Source: Planctomycetia bacterium | GTDB taxonomy: Bacteria; Planctomycetota; Planctomycetia; Pirellulales; Thermoguttaceae | Assembly (NCBI GenBank): GCA_026401055.1 | Contig: JAPLNP010000440.1 | Coordinates: forward strand, 1 to 39,806 | DNA: 39,806 nucleotides | Direction of reading: 5' to 3' | In this document: one piece after another, positions 7,491 to 16,056 of the stretch | Layout: every line of letters starts with the position of its first letter | How positions within the stretch are numbered: position 1 is the stretch's first letter | Notes under the pieces: model-generated | Told to the model about the DNA's origin: nothing | Databases searched by the model: none | The model's input: only the letters and a program-made list of their open reading frames with translations | Made by a program: the position numbers and the translations under genes

Positions 7491-8362
7491 CCGCGAAACC
7501 GCGTTTTCTCATCATCGACGGATACCCGAAAGAAAGCCGCGACCAGTTCCGCGAGGTGGGCATGGGGCTCGCCTGGGAGCTGTACCGCGACATGTTGCTG
7601 GCGTGGCTGCCCGAAGCCGAGTACGACCTCTGGATGTCCAGCGACGAAGGCGCCGCGCCGCCGAGCGCCGCCGCGATTGCGGGCTTGGCGGGCGTGCTCT
7701 GGCCCGGCTGCAATCTTACCGTCTACCACTTCGACGACCCCCGCGTGAAGCGACACCTCGAGCTGGTCGATCGCGCGTACGCGGCGGGCGTGCCCCAGTT
7801 CGGCACGTGCTGGGGAATTCAGTTGGCCGTCGTCGTCGCCGGCGGCGAAGTGGGACCCCATCCGCTCGGACGCGAGATGGGCATCGGCCGGAAGATCTAC
7901 CTCACCGACGCCGGCCGAGCGCACCCGATGTACGCTCTCAAGTCGCCGGTGTTCGACGGATTCGTCAGCCACGACGACGAAGTGAAAAAGCTGCCGCCCG
8001 GCGCGACGCTCCTGGCGAGCAACGACTACAGCGAGGTCCAGGCGGTCTCGGTGACGCACAAGAAAGGCACGTTCTGGGGGCTCCAGTATCACCCCGAGTA
8101 CGATCTGCACGAAATGGCTCGGCTCATCTGCGCCCGCGAGGAAAAGCTGATCCGGCTCGACTTCTTCGCCGGCCACGACGATCTAACTGGTTACGTCGAC
8201 GCGCTGGAGGCGCTGGCCGCCGATCCGCAATGCAAGCCGTTGCGGTGGCGGCTGGGCATCGACGACGACATCCTGTCGGCGCCGGTCCGCCAGCGCGAGT
8301 TCGTCAACTGGATCGACAAGCTTGTGCTGCCCACCGCCGGCCTGCCGCCGCGCGAACGGTGA
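7487..8362 (+). CDS. Class I glutamine amidotransferase-like protein
   Basis: A 291-residue GATase1 domain protein (GMP-synthase-amidotransferase-like). The catalytic triad is visible: nucleophile Cys108 in 'GVPQFGTCWGIQLAVVVAGG', and His202 and Glu204 in 'WGLQYHPEYDL'. It has no synthetase domain, so it is a stand-alone hydrolase, which could cleave a gamma-glutamyl amide or feed ammonia to an unknown partner. GTG 7487 overlaps the HAD stop by four bases. It sits between a HAD enzyme and an SDR/ALDH pair. Similar amidotransferases occur in gamma-glutamylation pathways for amine breakdown, but no glutamine synthetase-like gene is present, so that role is speculative. Confidence 0.85.
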   Translation: MTAKPRFLIIDGYPKESRDQFREVGMGLAWELYRDMLLAWLPEAEYDLWMSSDEGAAPPSAAAIAGLAGVLWPGCNLTVYHFDDPRVKRHLELVDRAYAAGVPQFGTCWGIQLAVVVAGGEVGPHPLGREMGIGRKIYLTDAGRAHPMYALKSPVFDGFVSHDDEVKKLPPGATLLASNDYSEVQAVSVTHKKGTFWGLQYHPEYDLHEMARLICAREEKLIRLDFFAGHDDLTGYVDALEALAADPQCKPLRWRLGIDDDILSAPVRQREFVNWIDKLVLPTAGLPPRER

Positions 8363-8372
8363 AAGTTAGGCT

Positions 8373-8448
8373 GGGGACTGGTCCATTTTTCGGCTCCGAA
8401 GACATGCTTTTGCGAGAAGGCGTCGGCCGAAAACATGGACATGTCCCC
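8373..8448. repeat. Family A inverted repeat (degenerate copy)
   Basis: Arms of about 22 bases: GGGGACTGGTCCATTTTTCG from 8373, and the imperfect complement ending in TGTCCCC at 8448, about 30 bases apart. The right arm carries substitutions. It lies in the gap between the amidotransferase and SDR genes. Confidence 0.75.
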
Positions 8449-8482
8449 TTCCTCCCCTTCCCTGGAAGAAAGAGAGAACCGT

Positions 8483-9256
8483 ATGAGACTTGAAGGAAAA
8501 GTGGCATTGATCACCGGCGCGGCCAGCGGGATCGGCCGCGAGGCCGCCGTGCTTTTCGCCGCCGAAGGCGCTTGCGTCGTGGCGGTCGACGTGGACGAGA
8601 AGAACGGCCGCGAATCCGTCGCGACGATCGAGCGCGCCGGCGGGAAGGCCATTTTCGTCAAGGCCGACGTCTCCAAAAGCGACGACTGTCGCGAAATGGT
8701 CGCCGCGGCCGAACGGACCTACGGCCGCCTCAACGTCCTGTTCAACAACGCCGGCATCATGCTCGGCGCGGACGACGACGCCGTGGCGACCGCCGAAGAC
8801 GTGTGGGAGCGGACCATGGCCGTCAACGCGCGGGGCGTCTTCCTGGGCTGCAAGCACGGCATTCCGGCCCTGCGCCGGGCCGGCGGCGGCTCGATCATCA
8901 ACACGGCGTCGTTCGTCGCGGTGCTCGGCGCCGCGACGCCGCAGATCGCGTACACGGCCAGCAAGGGCGCGGTGCTCGCCATGACCCGCGAACTCGCGGT
9001 GATTCACGCCCGGGAGAACATCCGCGTCAACGCCCTGTGTCCCGGGCCGTTGCGGACCGAGTTGTTGATGAAATTCCTCGACACCGACGAGAAAAAGCAG
9101 CGGCGTCTGGTCCACGTTCCGATGGGCCGCTTCGGCGAGTCGAAGGAAATGGCCCAAGCCGCGCTCTTCCTGGCGTCCGACGAATCCTCGTACACCACCG
9201 GCGCGACGTTCCTGGCCGACGGCGGAATCACCGCCGCCTACGTCACGCCCCTGTAA
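8483..9256 (+). CDS. Short-chain dehydrogenase/reductase (SDR)
   Basis: A 257-residue classical SDR. The Rossmann motif is TGAASGIG (residues 11-18). Asp36 after beta-2 ('VVAVDVD') favours NAD(H). The structural motif NNAG is at 88-91. The catalytic residues are Asn115, Ser143, Tyr157 and Lys161 ('YTASK'). The end 'TTGATFLADGGIT' is the usual SDR C-terminus. It oxidises an alcohol or reduces a ketone; the substrate is unknown. ATG 8483 is preceded by a purine-rich AAGAAAGAGAGA site; an upstream ATG at 8435 lies in a repeat. Placed directly before an aldehyde dehydrogenase, it could oxidise an alcohol to the aldehyde that the next enzyme takes up (inference). Confidence 0.9.
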   Translation: MRLEGKVALITGAASGIGREAAVLFAAEGACVVAVDVDEKNGRESVATIERAGGKAIFVKADVSKSDDCREMVAAAERTYGRLNVLFNNAGIMLGADDDAVATAEDVWERTMAVNARGVFLGCKHGIPALRRAGGGSIINTASFVAVLGAATPQIAYTASKGAVLAMTRELAVIHARENIRVNALCPGPLRTELLMKFLDTDEKKQRRLVHVPMGRFGESKEMAQAALFLASDESSYTTGATFLADGGITAAYVTPL

Positions 9257-9293
9257 CGTCAAGCAACCACCGCAACCGACGGGAGCCATCGCC

Positions 9294-10670
9294 ATGGACT
9301 TGAAGGTCACGAATCCCTACAGCCAAGAGACTGTCTGCACGCTTCCCTTTGCCGACGAGCGGCAGATTGCCCGGGCGATCGACCGGACCGAAACCGCTTT
9401 TCGGCGATGGCGCCGCGTGCCGGTCGCCGAGCGCGTCGCGATCGTGCGCGAGGGCCTGGACCGCTTCCAGCGACGCGCCGAAGACGTGGCGCGCGACGTC
9501 ACGCTTCAGATGGGCAGGCCGATCGTTCAGTCGCGCTCGGAGTTCAAGGGCATGATGGACCGGGCCGAGTACATGATGTCCATCGCGGAGGAGACGCTCT
9601 CGCCGGACATTTTGCCGCCCAAGCCCGGCTTCCGCCGTCGAATCGAACACGTGCCGCTGGGCGTCGTGCTGAACGTCGCGGCCTGGAACTACCCGCTGTT
9701 GATCCCCATCAACGTCGTCGTGCCGGCGCTGTTGGCCGGCAACACGGTGATCCTGAAACACAGCGCGAAGACCCCGCTGTGCGGCAAGCACTTCGCCGAG
9801 GCGTTCGGCGAGTTGGAAATCCCCAATCTGGTCGCCAATCTGGTGATCGACCACGAGCAGACCGGCCGCGTGATCGCCGATCCGCGCGTCGCGCACGTGG
9901 CCTTCACCGGCTCGGTCGAGGGCGGCCGGCGAATCCACCGCCACGTCGCCGAACGCTTCATCGACGCCGGACTCGAACTCGGCGGCAACGATCCCGCTTA
10001 CGTCGCCGAGGACGCCGACTTGGACTTCTCCGCGGAAAACGTGGTCGACGGCGCCTGTTACAACGCGGGCCAGTCCTGCTGCGCCGTGGAACGCGTCTAC
10101 GTCCACCGCTCGCTCTACGACGCCTTTCTGGAGAAGTCGCTCGCCGTGATGAAGAACTACCGCCTCGGCGATCCCATGGACCAAGAGACCACGATGGGCC
10201 CGCTGGCCACCCGCGGGGCGCTGGACGTTCTTCAGAAACAGGTCGAGGACGCCGTGGCACGCGGGGGGCGGTTGCTTCTGGGCGGGCGGCCGCTGGCGGG
10301 CAGTCCGGGCAATTTCTTCGAGCCGACCCTGCTGGCCGACGTTCCGAACGACGCCGTGGTTATGCAGGAGGAAAGCTTCGGCCCCCTCATGCCCGTGCTG
10401 GCCGTGGCCGACGACGACGAGGCGATTGCGATGATGAACGATACGCACTACGGCCTGACCGCTTCGGTTTGGACCCGCGACCCCCGGCGTGCCGATCGCT
10501 TCGGCCGCGAGGTCGAAGCGGGCACGATTTATCAGAACCGCTGCGATTTTCTCGATCCGGCGCTGCCCTGGACCGGCTATCGCGACAGCGGCAAGGGCTC
10601 GACGCTCTCGCGTTACGGCTTCTTCCACCTGACCAAACGCAAGAGCATCCATTTCCGGACGCTCGAGTGA
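9294..10670 (+). CDS. NAD(P)-dependent aldehyde dehydrogenase
   Basis: A 458-residue member of the aldehyde dehydrogenase superfamily, close to the family's usual 455-490. 'VAAWNYPLLIP' is the conserved N-terminal motif near the cofactor site, 'FTGSVEGG' the cofactor-binding turn, Glu228 in 'LELGGNDP' the general base, and Cys262 in 'NAGQSCCAVERV' the catalytic thiol. 'EESFGPLMPV' is also typical. It oxidises an aldehyde to the acid. The order SDR then ALDH, 37 bases apart, suggests one pathway. The start codon is preceded by GGGAG about 8 bases upstream. A family A repeat follows the stop. Confidence 0.92.
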   Translation: MDLKVTNPYSQETVCTLPFADERQIARAIDRTETAFRRWRRVPVAERVAIVREGLDRFQRRAEDVARDVTLQMGRPIVQSRSEFKGMMDRAEYMMSIAEETLSPDILPPKPGFRRRIEHVPLGVVLNVAAWNYPLLIPINVVVPALLAGNTVILKHSAKTPLCGKHFAEAFGELEIPNLVANLVIDHEQTGRVIADPRVAHVAFTGSVEGGRRIHRHVAERFIDAGLELGGNDPAYVAEDADLDFSAENVVDGACYNAGQSCCAVERVYVHRSLYDAFLEKSLAVMKNYRLGDPMDQETTMGPLATRGALDVLQKQVEDAVARGGRLLLGGRPLAGSPGNFFEPTLLADVPNDAVVMQEESFGPLMPVLAVADDDEAIAMMNDTHYGLTASVWTRDPRRADRFGREVEAGTIYQNRCDFLDPALPWTGYRDSGKGSTLSRYGFFHLTKRKSIHFRTLE

Positions 10671-10685
10671 GGCGGGCGGCGCGAG

Positions 10686-10764
10686 GGGGACAGTCCCATT
10701 TTCGCGGCGATAGCGCAAGCCGGCAGCACGGCGTCCGTCGCGCCGCGAAAATGCGACAGTCCCC
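10686..10764. repeat. Family A inverted repeat, CGCGG subtype
   Basis: Near-perfect arms of 24 bases: GGGGACAGTCCCATTTTCGC... from 10686 and its complement ending CAGTCCCC at 10764, with one mismatch and a 31-base interior. It lies between the convergent aldehyde dehydrogenase and propeller genes, with its end 5 bases from the latter's stop. The same subtype recurs at 31417-31496. Confidence 0.85.
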
Positions 10765-10769
10765 TGGAG

Positions 10770-13103
10770 TCAATCCACGATGAATCCGTGGTACAGGCCC
10801 ATGTAGTACGCCAACAAAAACGGAGTGCCCGTGGCCAGTTCCCTTCCGTCGCCGCCCGAGTCAAGTTGCCAGGCATCGTCGCTGAAGTATTCGATGTAGC
10901 GTTCGTCGACGGGCAGGACTTCGCCGTTGGTCCGATACCCTTTTCCCTCGGCCTCGCCCGGGTCGCGGACCAGTTGCGCGAGCGGCACGATGTCGATACG
11001 ATGGCTATTCGTCTGTTTCCAGGACACGAGATCCATCGGGTATCGTTTCAGCGTGTCGACGGCCTTCTCGATGCACGGCCGGTCGGGTGACAGGTCCTGC
11101 GTACCCCAAGGGGAACCGGCGGTCTTACCCTGGCAAATCGCCGCGAAAGCGAAATTGTAGAAGGAGTTGGCTTCACATGCCTCGAGCTGCCAATACTCAT
11201 GGCAGCTCAGCGCGAACATCTCGCGCAGTTTCGGGTCCTTCTCGTAGCGCACGAGACTGTAGTAACCCATGAAAGCCATGTCGTCGTCGTACTGCACAAA
11301 CGACCCCGGCCCGTTCTGGAACTTGGGATACATCGTGTTCATGGCGTAAGTGTGCTTTTGGGCCAATTCGTCGGCCGCCGCGCGGTATTTCTGGTCGCCC
11401 GTGACGTGCTCGGCGACGCGAAGGTAGGCCAGGATGCTCAGCGAGTTCAGGCCCCTCTGGGTCCACCACCAGGGTTCGCCGTTGAGTTCGCGCGGGCTGA
11501 ATCGGGCCCAGCGCGTCGGTTTGCCGTCATGGTCGACAAGCTGGTAGTCGTGTTCGACGAGGTGGTCGGTAATGGCGCGCACCACCTCCCGGACTCGCTC
11601 TTTCTCTTCCTCAGTCTCCGCGACCAGATCGTAGTATCGGGCGTAGAGGAAATAGTGCCCGTCGAGCTCGTCGGAACTCGTGTCGCATTTCCAGTACCAT
11701 TTGCCATCGGCGCTGGTGGGCCAGCGGGGATGGATGACCTTCCAAAGCGCGTCCTCTTTGTCCCGCCGCTCCTGGTCCGCCTCGATCGAGTAGGATGCCT
11801 CCTGGTTGGGATTGCGCTGCCCGTCGACGGGAAGGATCGTCCGCGCCGGGAAGCCCTTGGGCGCGGGGTGCGAGCCGCCTTGCGTGACCTGGGACAAGAA
11901 TCGCAGGGCCTCGAACGCGGCCTTCGCCCGCCGTTTGGCCTGGGGATCCTTCGTGGCGGCGTAACGGAAGCATTCCGCGGCGCCGTACTCGCCGGTTCGT
12001 TGCCCGTCGTTGTCGTCATCGCGATTGTGCCAAACGGTCTTGTCGCCGGGCTTGTCCAGCCCGACGGACATCACGTAGCCGTAGGGTGTCCGGCGGTGGT
12101 ACTTGTCGATCTCGTCCTCGTAGAACCGCGCCTTCTCGGCGAGCGTCATCGGGCGTCGTTCGATGTGCCCCACGCCCTTGGGAGTGGCAAACCATGCGTC
12201 CCCCTGGTCCGTGACGGCGACGTCGCGGACTTCGTTGTCGGGCAGCCAGCGTCGGCCTTCGCGATACGCCCAGTGATGCCCGTCGTAGCGGATGGCTCCG
12301 ATCTTCGTGCCGAACCAGACGACGCCGTCTTCGCCCGGCGTTGCCGTCGTGAAGTCGTTGTACGGCAGTCCCGCGCGGCTGTCGAAGAGCGTCCATTTCC
12401 CTTCGAAACAGCCGGCTCCCTGAGGGCTCGCAAACCAGAGCCTACCCCGGCGGTCCAGCGCGACGCCCCGCACGTCATGCACCGCCCAACTCGCGTCGCC
12501 GGCACTGGGCAACAGCCGATGCCACTCGCCGTTCTTTCCGTGGTAGAGACCGGCCTTGGCGGCCACGAACACCTCGCCGCCGGAACCCACGGCGATCGCC
12601 CGGATCGGCGGCTGATCGCCCAGGAGACGATTCAGGTCTTGCTCGGGCTCGAACCGCCCGTCGCGCTCGCGAAAGAGGCCCGTCTCCGTGCCGAGCAAGA
12701 GGCTGACCGGCGCGACGGCCAATGCCGTCGGCGGATGCGGAAGGTCGGCGGTCTTCCGAGCGTTTCCGGCATCAAGCCGATAGAGTGCGGCGCTGGTGGC
12801 GGCGTAGAGTCCGTCGCGACTCGGCGCGAGACGTCGGATCGGCTCGGCCGGCACGCCTTCGACGACGGTCCACCGGCCGCTATCGAACCGCGCGAGGCCC
12901 TTGGCCGTGCCGGCGAAAACAGCGCCGCGGGCGTCCACCGCCACGGCGTACACGTCATTGTCGGGAAGGCCGTGCTGGACGTGATACGAGGCACTCACTT
13001 CCTGCTGGAAGACGCCCACCTTCACCGCGACGGATTCCGCCTTCGTGGCCGTCGCGCCCATCGCGAGCACCAGGGCTGAGAGCATGGCAAACGTGCTTTT
13101 CAT
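10770..13103 (-). CDS. Exported two-component-regulator-propeller plus alpha-helical domain protein
   Basis: A 777-residue exported protein. Residues 1-24 form a signal peptide (ends TKAES). Residues about 40-320 are repeats of the 'two-component regulator propeller' type: 'GLPDNDVYAVAVDARGAVFA', 'DVRGVALDRRGRLWFAS', 'GLPYNDFTTATPGEDGVVWF', 'EVRDVAVTDQGDAWFAT', predicted to fold as a beta-propeller. Residues about 330-777 are mostly helical with aromatic and acidic patches ('YWQLEACEANSFYNFAFAA'), resembling an (alpha/alpha) barrel of polysaccharide-active proteins, although I cannot assign a family. Propellers of this kind usually sit before histidine kinases; here there is none. Start 13103 is preceded by AGGAGAAAGG; the frame is open further upstream to 13259 but without such a site. 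Confidence 0.75.
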   Translation of the reverse strand: MKSTFAMLSALVLAMGATATKAESVAVKVGVFQQEVSASYHVQHGLPDNDVYAVAVDARGAVFAGTAKGLARFDSGRWTVVEGVPAEPIRRLAPSRDGLYAATSAALYRLDAGNARKTADLPHPPTALAVAPVSLLLGTETGLFRERDGRFEPEQDLNRLLGDQPPIRAIAVGSGGEVFVAAKAGLYHGKNGEWHRLLPSAGDASWAVHDVRGVALDRRGRLWFASPQGAGCFEGKWTLFDSRAGLPYNDFTTATPGEDGVVWFGTKIGAIRYDGHHWAYREGRRWLPDNEVRDVAVTDQGDAWFATPKGVGHIERRPMTLAEKARFYEDEIDKYHRRTPYGYVMSVGLDKPGDKTVWHNRDDDNDGQRTGEYGAAECFRYAATKDPQAKRRAKAAFEALRFLSQVTQGGSHPAPKGFPARTILPVDGQRNPNQEASYSIEADQERRDKEDALWKVIHPRWPTSADGKWYWKCDTSSDELDGHYFLYARYYDLVAETEEEKERVREVVRAITDHLVEHDYQLVDHDGKPTRWARFSPRELNGEPWWWTQRGLNSLSILAYLRVAEHVTGDQKYRAAADELAQKHTYAMNTMYPKFQNGPGSFVQYDDDMAFMGYYSLVRYEKDPKLREMFALSCHEYWQLEACEANSFYNFAFAAICQGKTAGSPWGTQDLSPDRPCIEKAVDTLKRYPMDLVSWKQTNSHRIDIVPLAQLVRDPGEAEGKGYRTNGEVLPVDERYIEYFSDDAWQLDSGGDGRELATGTPFLLAYYMGLYHGFIVD

Positions 13104-13271
13104 GGTCTGCCTTTCTCCTGTATTGTCTCCTCGGACCCTCATTGACTCCTGCATTGCCAATGACGGCTTGGGCGCCGGGGGCGGCTTGTCTGCCCCCGCG
13201 ATTCCGAGCAGCGGCAGGCAAGCTGCCGTTGGCGCCCGCGAGCCCGACCGGCGGATCAATAACTGTCACAT

Positions 13272-13324
13272 TGTCGCCTTTCGCTCCGCGAAAGCGGCGT
13301 TCTTTCGCGGAGCGAAAGGCGACA
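13272..13324. repeat. Family B inverted repeat
   Basis: Perfect 23-bp inverted arms (13272-13294 and 13302-13324, core CTTTCGCTCCGCGAAAG) with a 7-base loop, enough for a very stable hairpin. A second copy with identical arms is at 24473-24558. It lies between the propeller gene and the Gfo/Idh gene, both on the minus strand, and may attenuate read-through. Confidence 0.9.
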
Positions 13325-13378
13325 CTCGTTTCCGCGTCAATCCTTGGGGACGCGCCACCCGACTGGTCGGCGGGGAAA

Positions 13379-14758
13379 TCAATACTCGCGATCGGTGACG
13401 ATGCCGGGCATCGGGATCGGGTAGGCGCCGTCCGGGCCGGCCTTTAGCGGCGCCGGCGAATCCATCGTGAACTCGTTCACGCCCGGCGCGTACTCCTGCT
13501 CGGACTTGAGAAACGCGTCGAGCGTGATTTCCACTCCGGTGTGGGCGGCCTTGCGGCCCAGCGAACTGACGGCGCTGGCCATGACGCCGCGCTCCAATTC
13601 GTTGTAGGGCTTGTCGCCGCGGATGGCGTCGACCAGGTCGTTCCATTCGTTCTGGTAGGGATTGCTCTGGTCCTTCGACTGCCAGATCATCTTGTCGCGG
13701 TCCGGGTTCTGGCCCTTGTACGTGCTCGACGGCGTGCCGCAGTCGCCCGACTTCGACAGGATCGCCATGCCCTTGGTGCCGTGCGCGGCGCTGTTGTAAA
13801 TCTGGGTGCAGCCGTTGATGCAGCGCCCATCCATAATGAGTCTGGCGCCGTCGTCGAAGACGTATTCCACCGAGTACACGTCGAAATTCTGATCGACGCT
13901 CGGTTTGCCGTCGTCGGTCTGGCGATAGTGGCGGCCGCCGAGTGCCTGGGCCTTGACCGGCCAGCCGTCCTTCATCCAGCAGCAATGGTCGATGACGTGG
14001 ATGTAGAAGTCGTTGAAATTGCCGCCGCTGGCCCAGAGGAAGCTGTGGAAACGCTTGATTTGCCAAAGCAGTTCGCTCGGGTCTCCGGGCCATTTCTCCG
14101 AGGCAAACGACCCCAACGGCCCGTGCATCCGGTAACCGCGCATCAAAACGATGTCGCCGATTTCGCCGTCCTGGATCCGCTTGTGGACTTCCTCGAGCGG
14201 CCGGGCGTGGCGCGACATCAAGCCGACGCCGATCTTGAGGTTCTTTTCCGTCGCTTTCTTGGCCAGATCGATCAGCCGGCGGGAGGTGGGGCCGTCGGCC
14301 GTGAGCGGCTTCTCCATGAACACGTTGAGGCCCTTCTCGACGGCGTAGGCACAGTGCGGCCCCCGGAAGGCCAGCGGCGTGGCGAAGATCGCGACGTCGC
14401 CCGGCTTGAGACAGTCCATCGCCTTCTTGTAGGCGTCGAAGCCGACGAACTTGCGATCGTCGGGCACGTCGACCTTGTCGCCAAGGTCCTTCAAGTTGGC
14501 GTAACTGGTCTTGAGGCGGTCCTCAAACACGTCGGCCATGGCGACGAGCTTGACCGGTCCCTGTTTGACGGACATGGCGTCCTTTGCCGCGCCGGTGCCG
14601 CGGCCGCCGCAACCGACGAGGACCACCCGGATCGTGTTGTCCTCCGCGGCGTGGACGTAAGGAATGGCCGTCCCCACCAGCGCCGAAGCAGCGGCGACTC
14701 GGCCGGTGTGCTTCAGAAACTCGCGACGGGACGTAACGTTCTTGGCTGTTTCGGTCAT
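13379..14758 (-). CDS. Tat-exported Gfo/Idh/MocA family oxidoreductase
   Basis: A 459-residue protein of the Gfo/Idh/MocA family. A twin-arginine signal (SRREFLK, residues 10-16, then a hydrophobic alanine-rich stretch ending in 'YVHAAED') sends the folded enzyme out of the cytoplasm. The Rossmann motif is 'VVLVGCGGRGTGAA', and 'NVFMEKPLT' holds the EKP motif of the NAD(P) site. C-terminal residues such as 'NDFYIHVIDHCCWMKDG' belong to the substrate-binding sheet. It probably oxidises or reduces a sugar or polyol; the substrate is unknown. ATG 14758 has AGGAG just upstream. Planctomycetes carry many such exported paralogues. Confidence 0.92.
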   Translation of the reverse strand: MTETAKNVTSRREFLKHTGRVAAASALVGTAIPYVHAAEDNTIRVVLVGCGGRGTGAAKDAMSVKQGPVKLVAMADVFEDRLKTSYANLKDLGDKVDVPDDRKFVGFDAYKKAMDCLKPGDVAIFATPLAFRGPHCAYAVEKGLNVFMEKPLTADGPTSRRLIDLAKKATEKNLKIGVGLMSRHARPLEEVHKRIQDGEIGDIVLMRGYRMHGPLGSFASEKWPGDPSELLWQIKRFHSFLWASGGNFNDFYIHVIDHCCWMKDGWPVKAQALGGRHYRQTDDGKPSVDQNFDVYSVEYVFDDGARLIMDGRCINGCTQIYNSAAHGTKGMAILSKSGDCGTPSSTYKGQNPDRDKMIWQSKDQSNPYQNEWNDLVDAIRGDKPYNELERGVMASAVSSLGRKAAHTGVEITLDAFLKSEQEYAPGVNEFTMDSPAPLKAGPDGAYPIPMPGIVTDREY

Positions 14759-14960
14759 GGCTACTCCTAGTGGGTTGGATCGACGGCAAGAGAGCATTGG
14801 GGGAACGATGTGGGTAGGTGGCTTGGCAGCGTCGCTCTCGGACACCGCGGGGCCAGCCGCCATTATAGGTTCGCGCGGGGACCGACGGCAAGAATGGGAC
14901 AATCCGGCAACGGCAATCCGGCGGCACTCGAAACGTAGTTGGTGCGTGCCAGCACGCACC

Positions 14961-15938
14961 CTACTTTCGTGGTATGAACTTCTGGATCCGCTTGTTCTCG
15001 ACTTCCGCCACGTAGAGATTACCCTGGCGGTCGATGTCGATCGAGTGCGGAACGTTCAACTGGCCCGGGGCCGAGCCGGTCGAACCGAACGCGGCGAGCA
15101 CTTCGCCGTCGAGATTGAGCGCCAGGATCCGATGCGGGCCCTTGGGATTGCCGTCGGAAACCCACAGGGTCTGGTCGGGCGTGAGGAACAGTCCGAACGG
15201 CTTGCCCACGTTGCGCCACTGCTTGAGGAACTTGCCCTCGGGCGTGAAGACCTGGATGCGGTCGTTCTCGCGATCGGCGATGTAGACGAGTCCGGCCTTG
15301 TCGAGGACGACGTTGTGGGGGGCGTGGAACTCGCCGGGTTTCTCGCCCGGGCTGCCCCAAGCCAAGCGGAACGAGCCGTCCGGCGCGAGCCGCACGACGC
15401 GGCTGTTGCCGTAGCCGTCGGTGATGAACATGTCGCCGTCGGGGGCGATGGCGACGTCGGTGGGCTGGTTGAACTGATCTTGACCCAGCCCGGGCTTGCC
15501 CCGCGTGCCCAGCGAGCGCAACAGCCGGCCGTCGAGCGTGAACTCGTACATCTGGTGCATTTCGGTGTCGGCCACGAACAGCCGCTCGCCGAAGATCCGC
15601 AGCCCGTGCTTCGCCTTGATCGTGCCCTTTCCCCAGGCCGCGAGAAACTTGCCGTCGGGGGCGAAAACGAGGATGGCGTTCGGGTCTCCGCCGGCGGCGT
15701 ACACCCGGCCCTGGCCGTCGGTTGCGATGCCGTTGACGCCGACGAAGGCGACGTCCTTGGGCAGTCGCGGCCAGTCGGGCACGGGCACGTAGTCGAAACG
15801 CCTCGGCGCGTTGGGGCCCGCCGCCTCAGCGCCGCCGGCCACGTTGCCGCCGAGCACGCCGGCCGCCGTGGCCGCCGCGCAACCCTCGATAAACTCCCTG
15901 CGACCGCATTTCGAAGTCGGCACGTCTCGTTCGCTCAC
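14961..15938 (-). CDS. Tat-exported NHL-repeat (six-bladed propeller) protein
   Basis: A 325-residue protein. The N-terminus carries GRREFIEG followed by an alanine/glycine-rich stretch, a twin-arginine signal. The rest is repeated NHL-type blades of the pattern 'GIATDGQGRVYAA', 'DVAIAPDGDMFITDGYGNSR', 'NVVLDKAGLVYIADRENDRI' and 'SIDIDRQGNLYVAEVENKRI', spaced about 45-50 residues and forming a propeller. Related proteins include peptidyl-alpha-hydroxyglycine lyase-like and lactonase-like propellers, but no activity can be assigned. GTG 15938 has AAAGGAA about 8 bases upstream and is preferred over ATG 15965, which lies at the edge of a repeat. The next gene in the direction of transcription is the Gfo/Idh gene, about 200 bases away. 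Confidence 0.88.
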   Translation of the reverse strand: MSERDVPTSKCGRREFIEGCAAATAAGVLGGNVAGGAEAAGPNAPRRFDYVPVPDWPRLPKDVAFVGVNGIATDGQGRVYAAGGDPNAILVFAPDGKFLAAWGKGTIKAKHGLRIFGERLFVADTEMHQMYEFTLDGRLLRSLGTRGKPGLGQDQFNQPTDVAIAPDGDMFITDGYGNSRVVRLAPDGSFRLAWGSPGEKPGEFHAPHNVVLDKAGLVYIADRENDRIQVFTPEGKFLKQWRNVGKPFGLFLTPDQTLWVSDGNPKGPHRILALNLDGEVLAAFGSTGSAPGQLNVPHSIDIDRQGNLYVAEVENKRIQKFIPRK

Positions 15939-15968
15939 GGTTGTGTTCCTTTCAGTTCTGGGCATGAA

Positions 15969-16042
15969 GGGGACAGGTCCATTTTTCGGCCGACGCTCTT
16001 TGAGTGAAACACGTCTTCTGGCCGAAAAATGGACCAGTCCCC
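15969..16042. repeat. Family A inverted repeat
   Basis: Arms of 23 bases: GGGGACAGGTCCATTTTTCG... from 15969 and its complement ending CAGTCCCC at 16042, with a single A/G-type mismatch and a 28-base interior. It lies between two minus-strand genes. It is the same subtype as 8373 and 16824. Confidence 0.9.
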
Positions 16043-16056
16043 GGCCGGGCCGCCTT

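Noticed and set aside
11199-13079. 626-codon plus-strand frame opposite the propeller gene
   Set aside because: Antisense shadow; the minus-strand frame has a signal peptide, ribosome binding site and propeller repeats.
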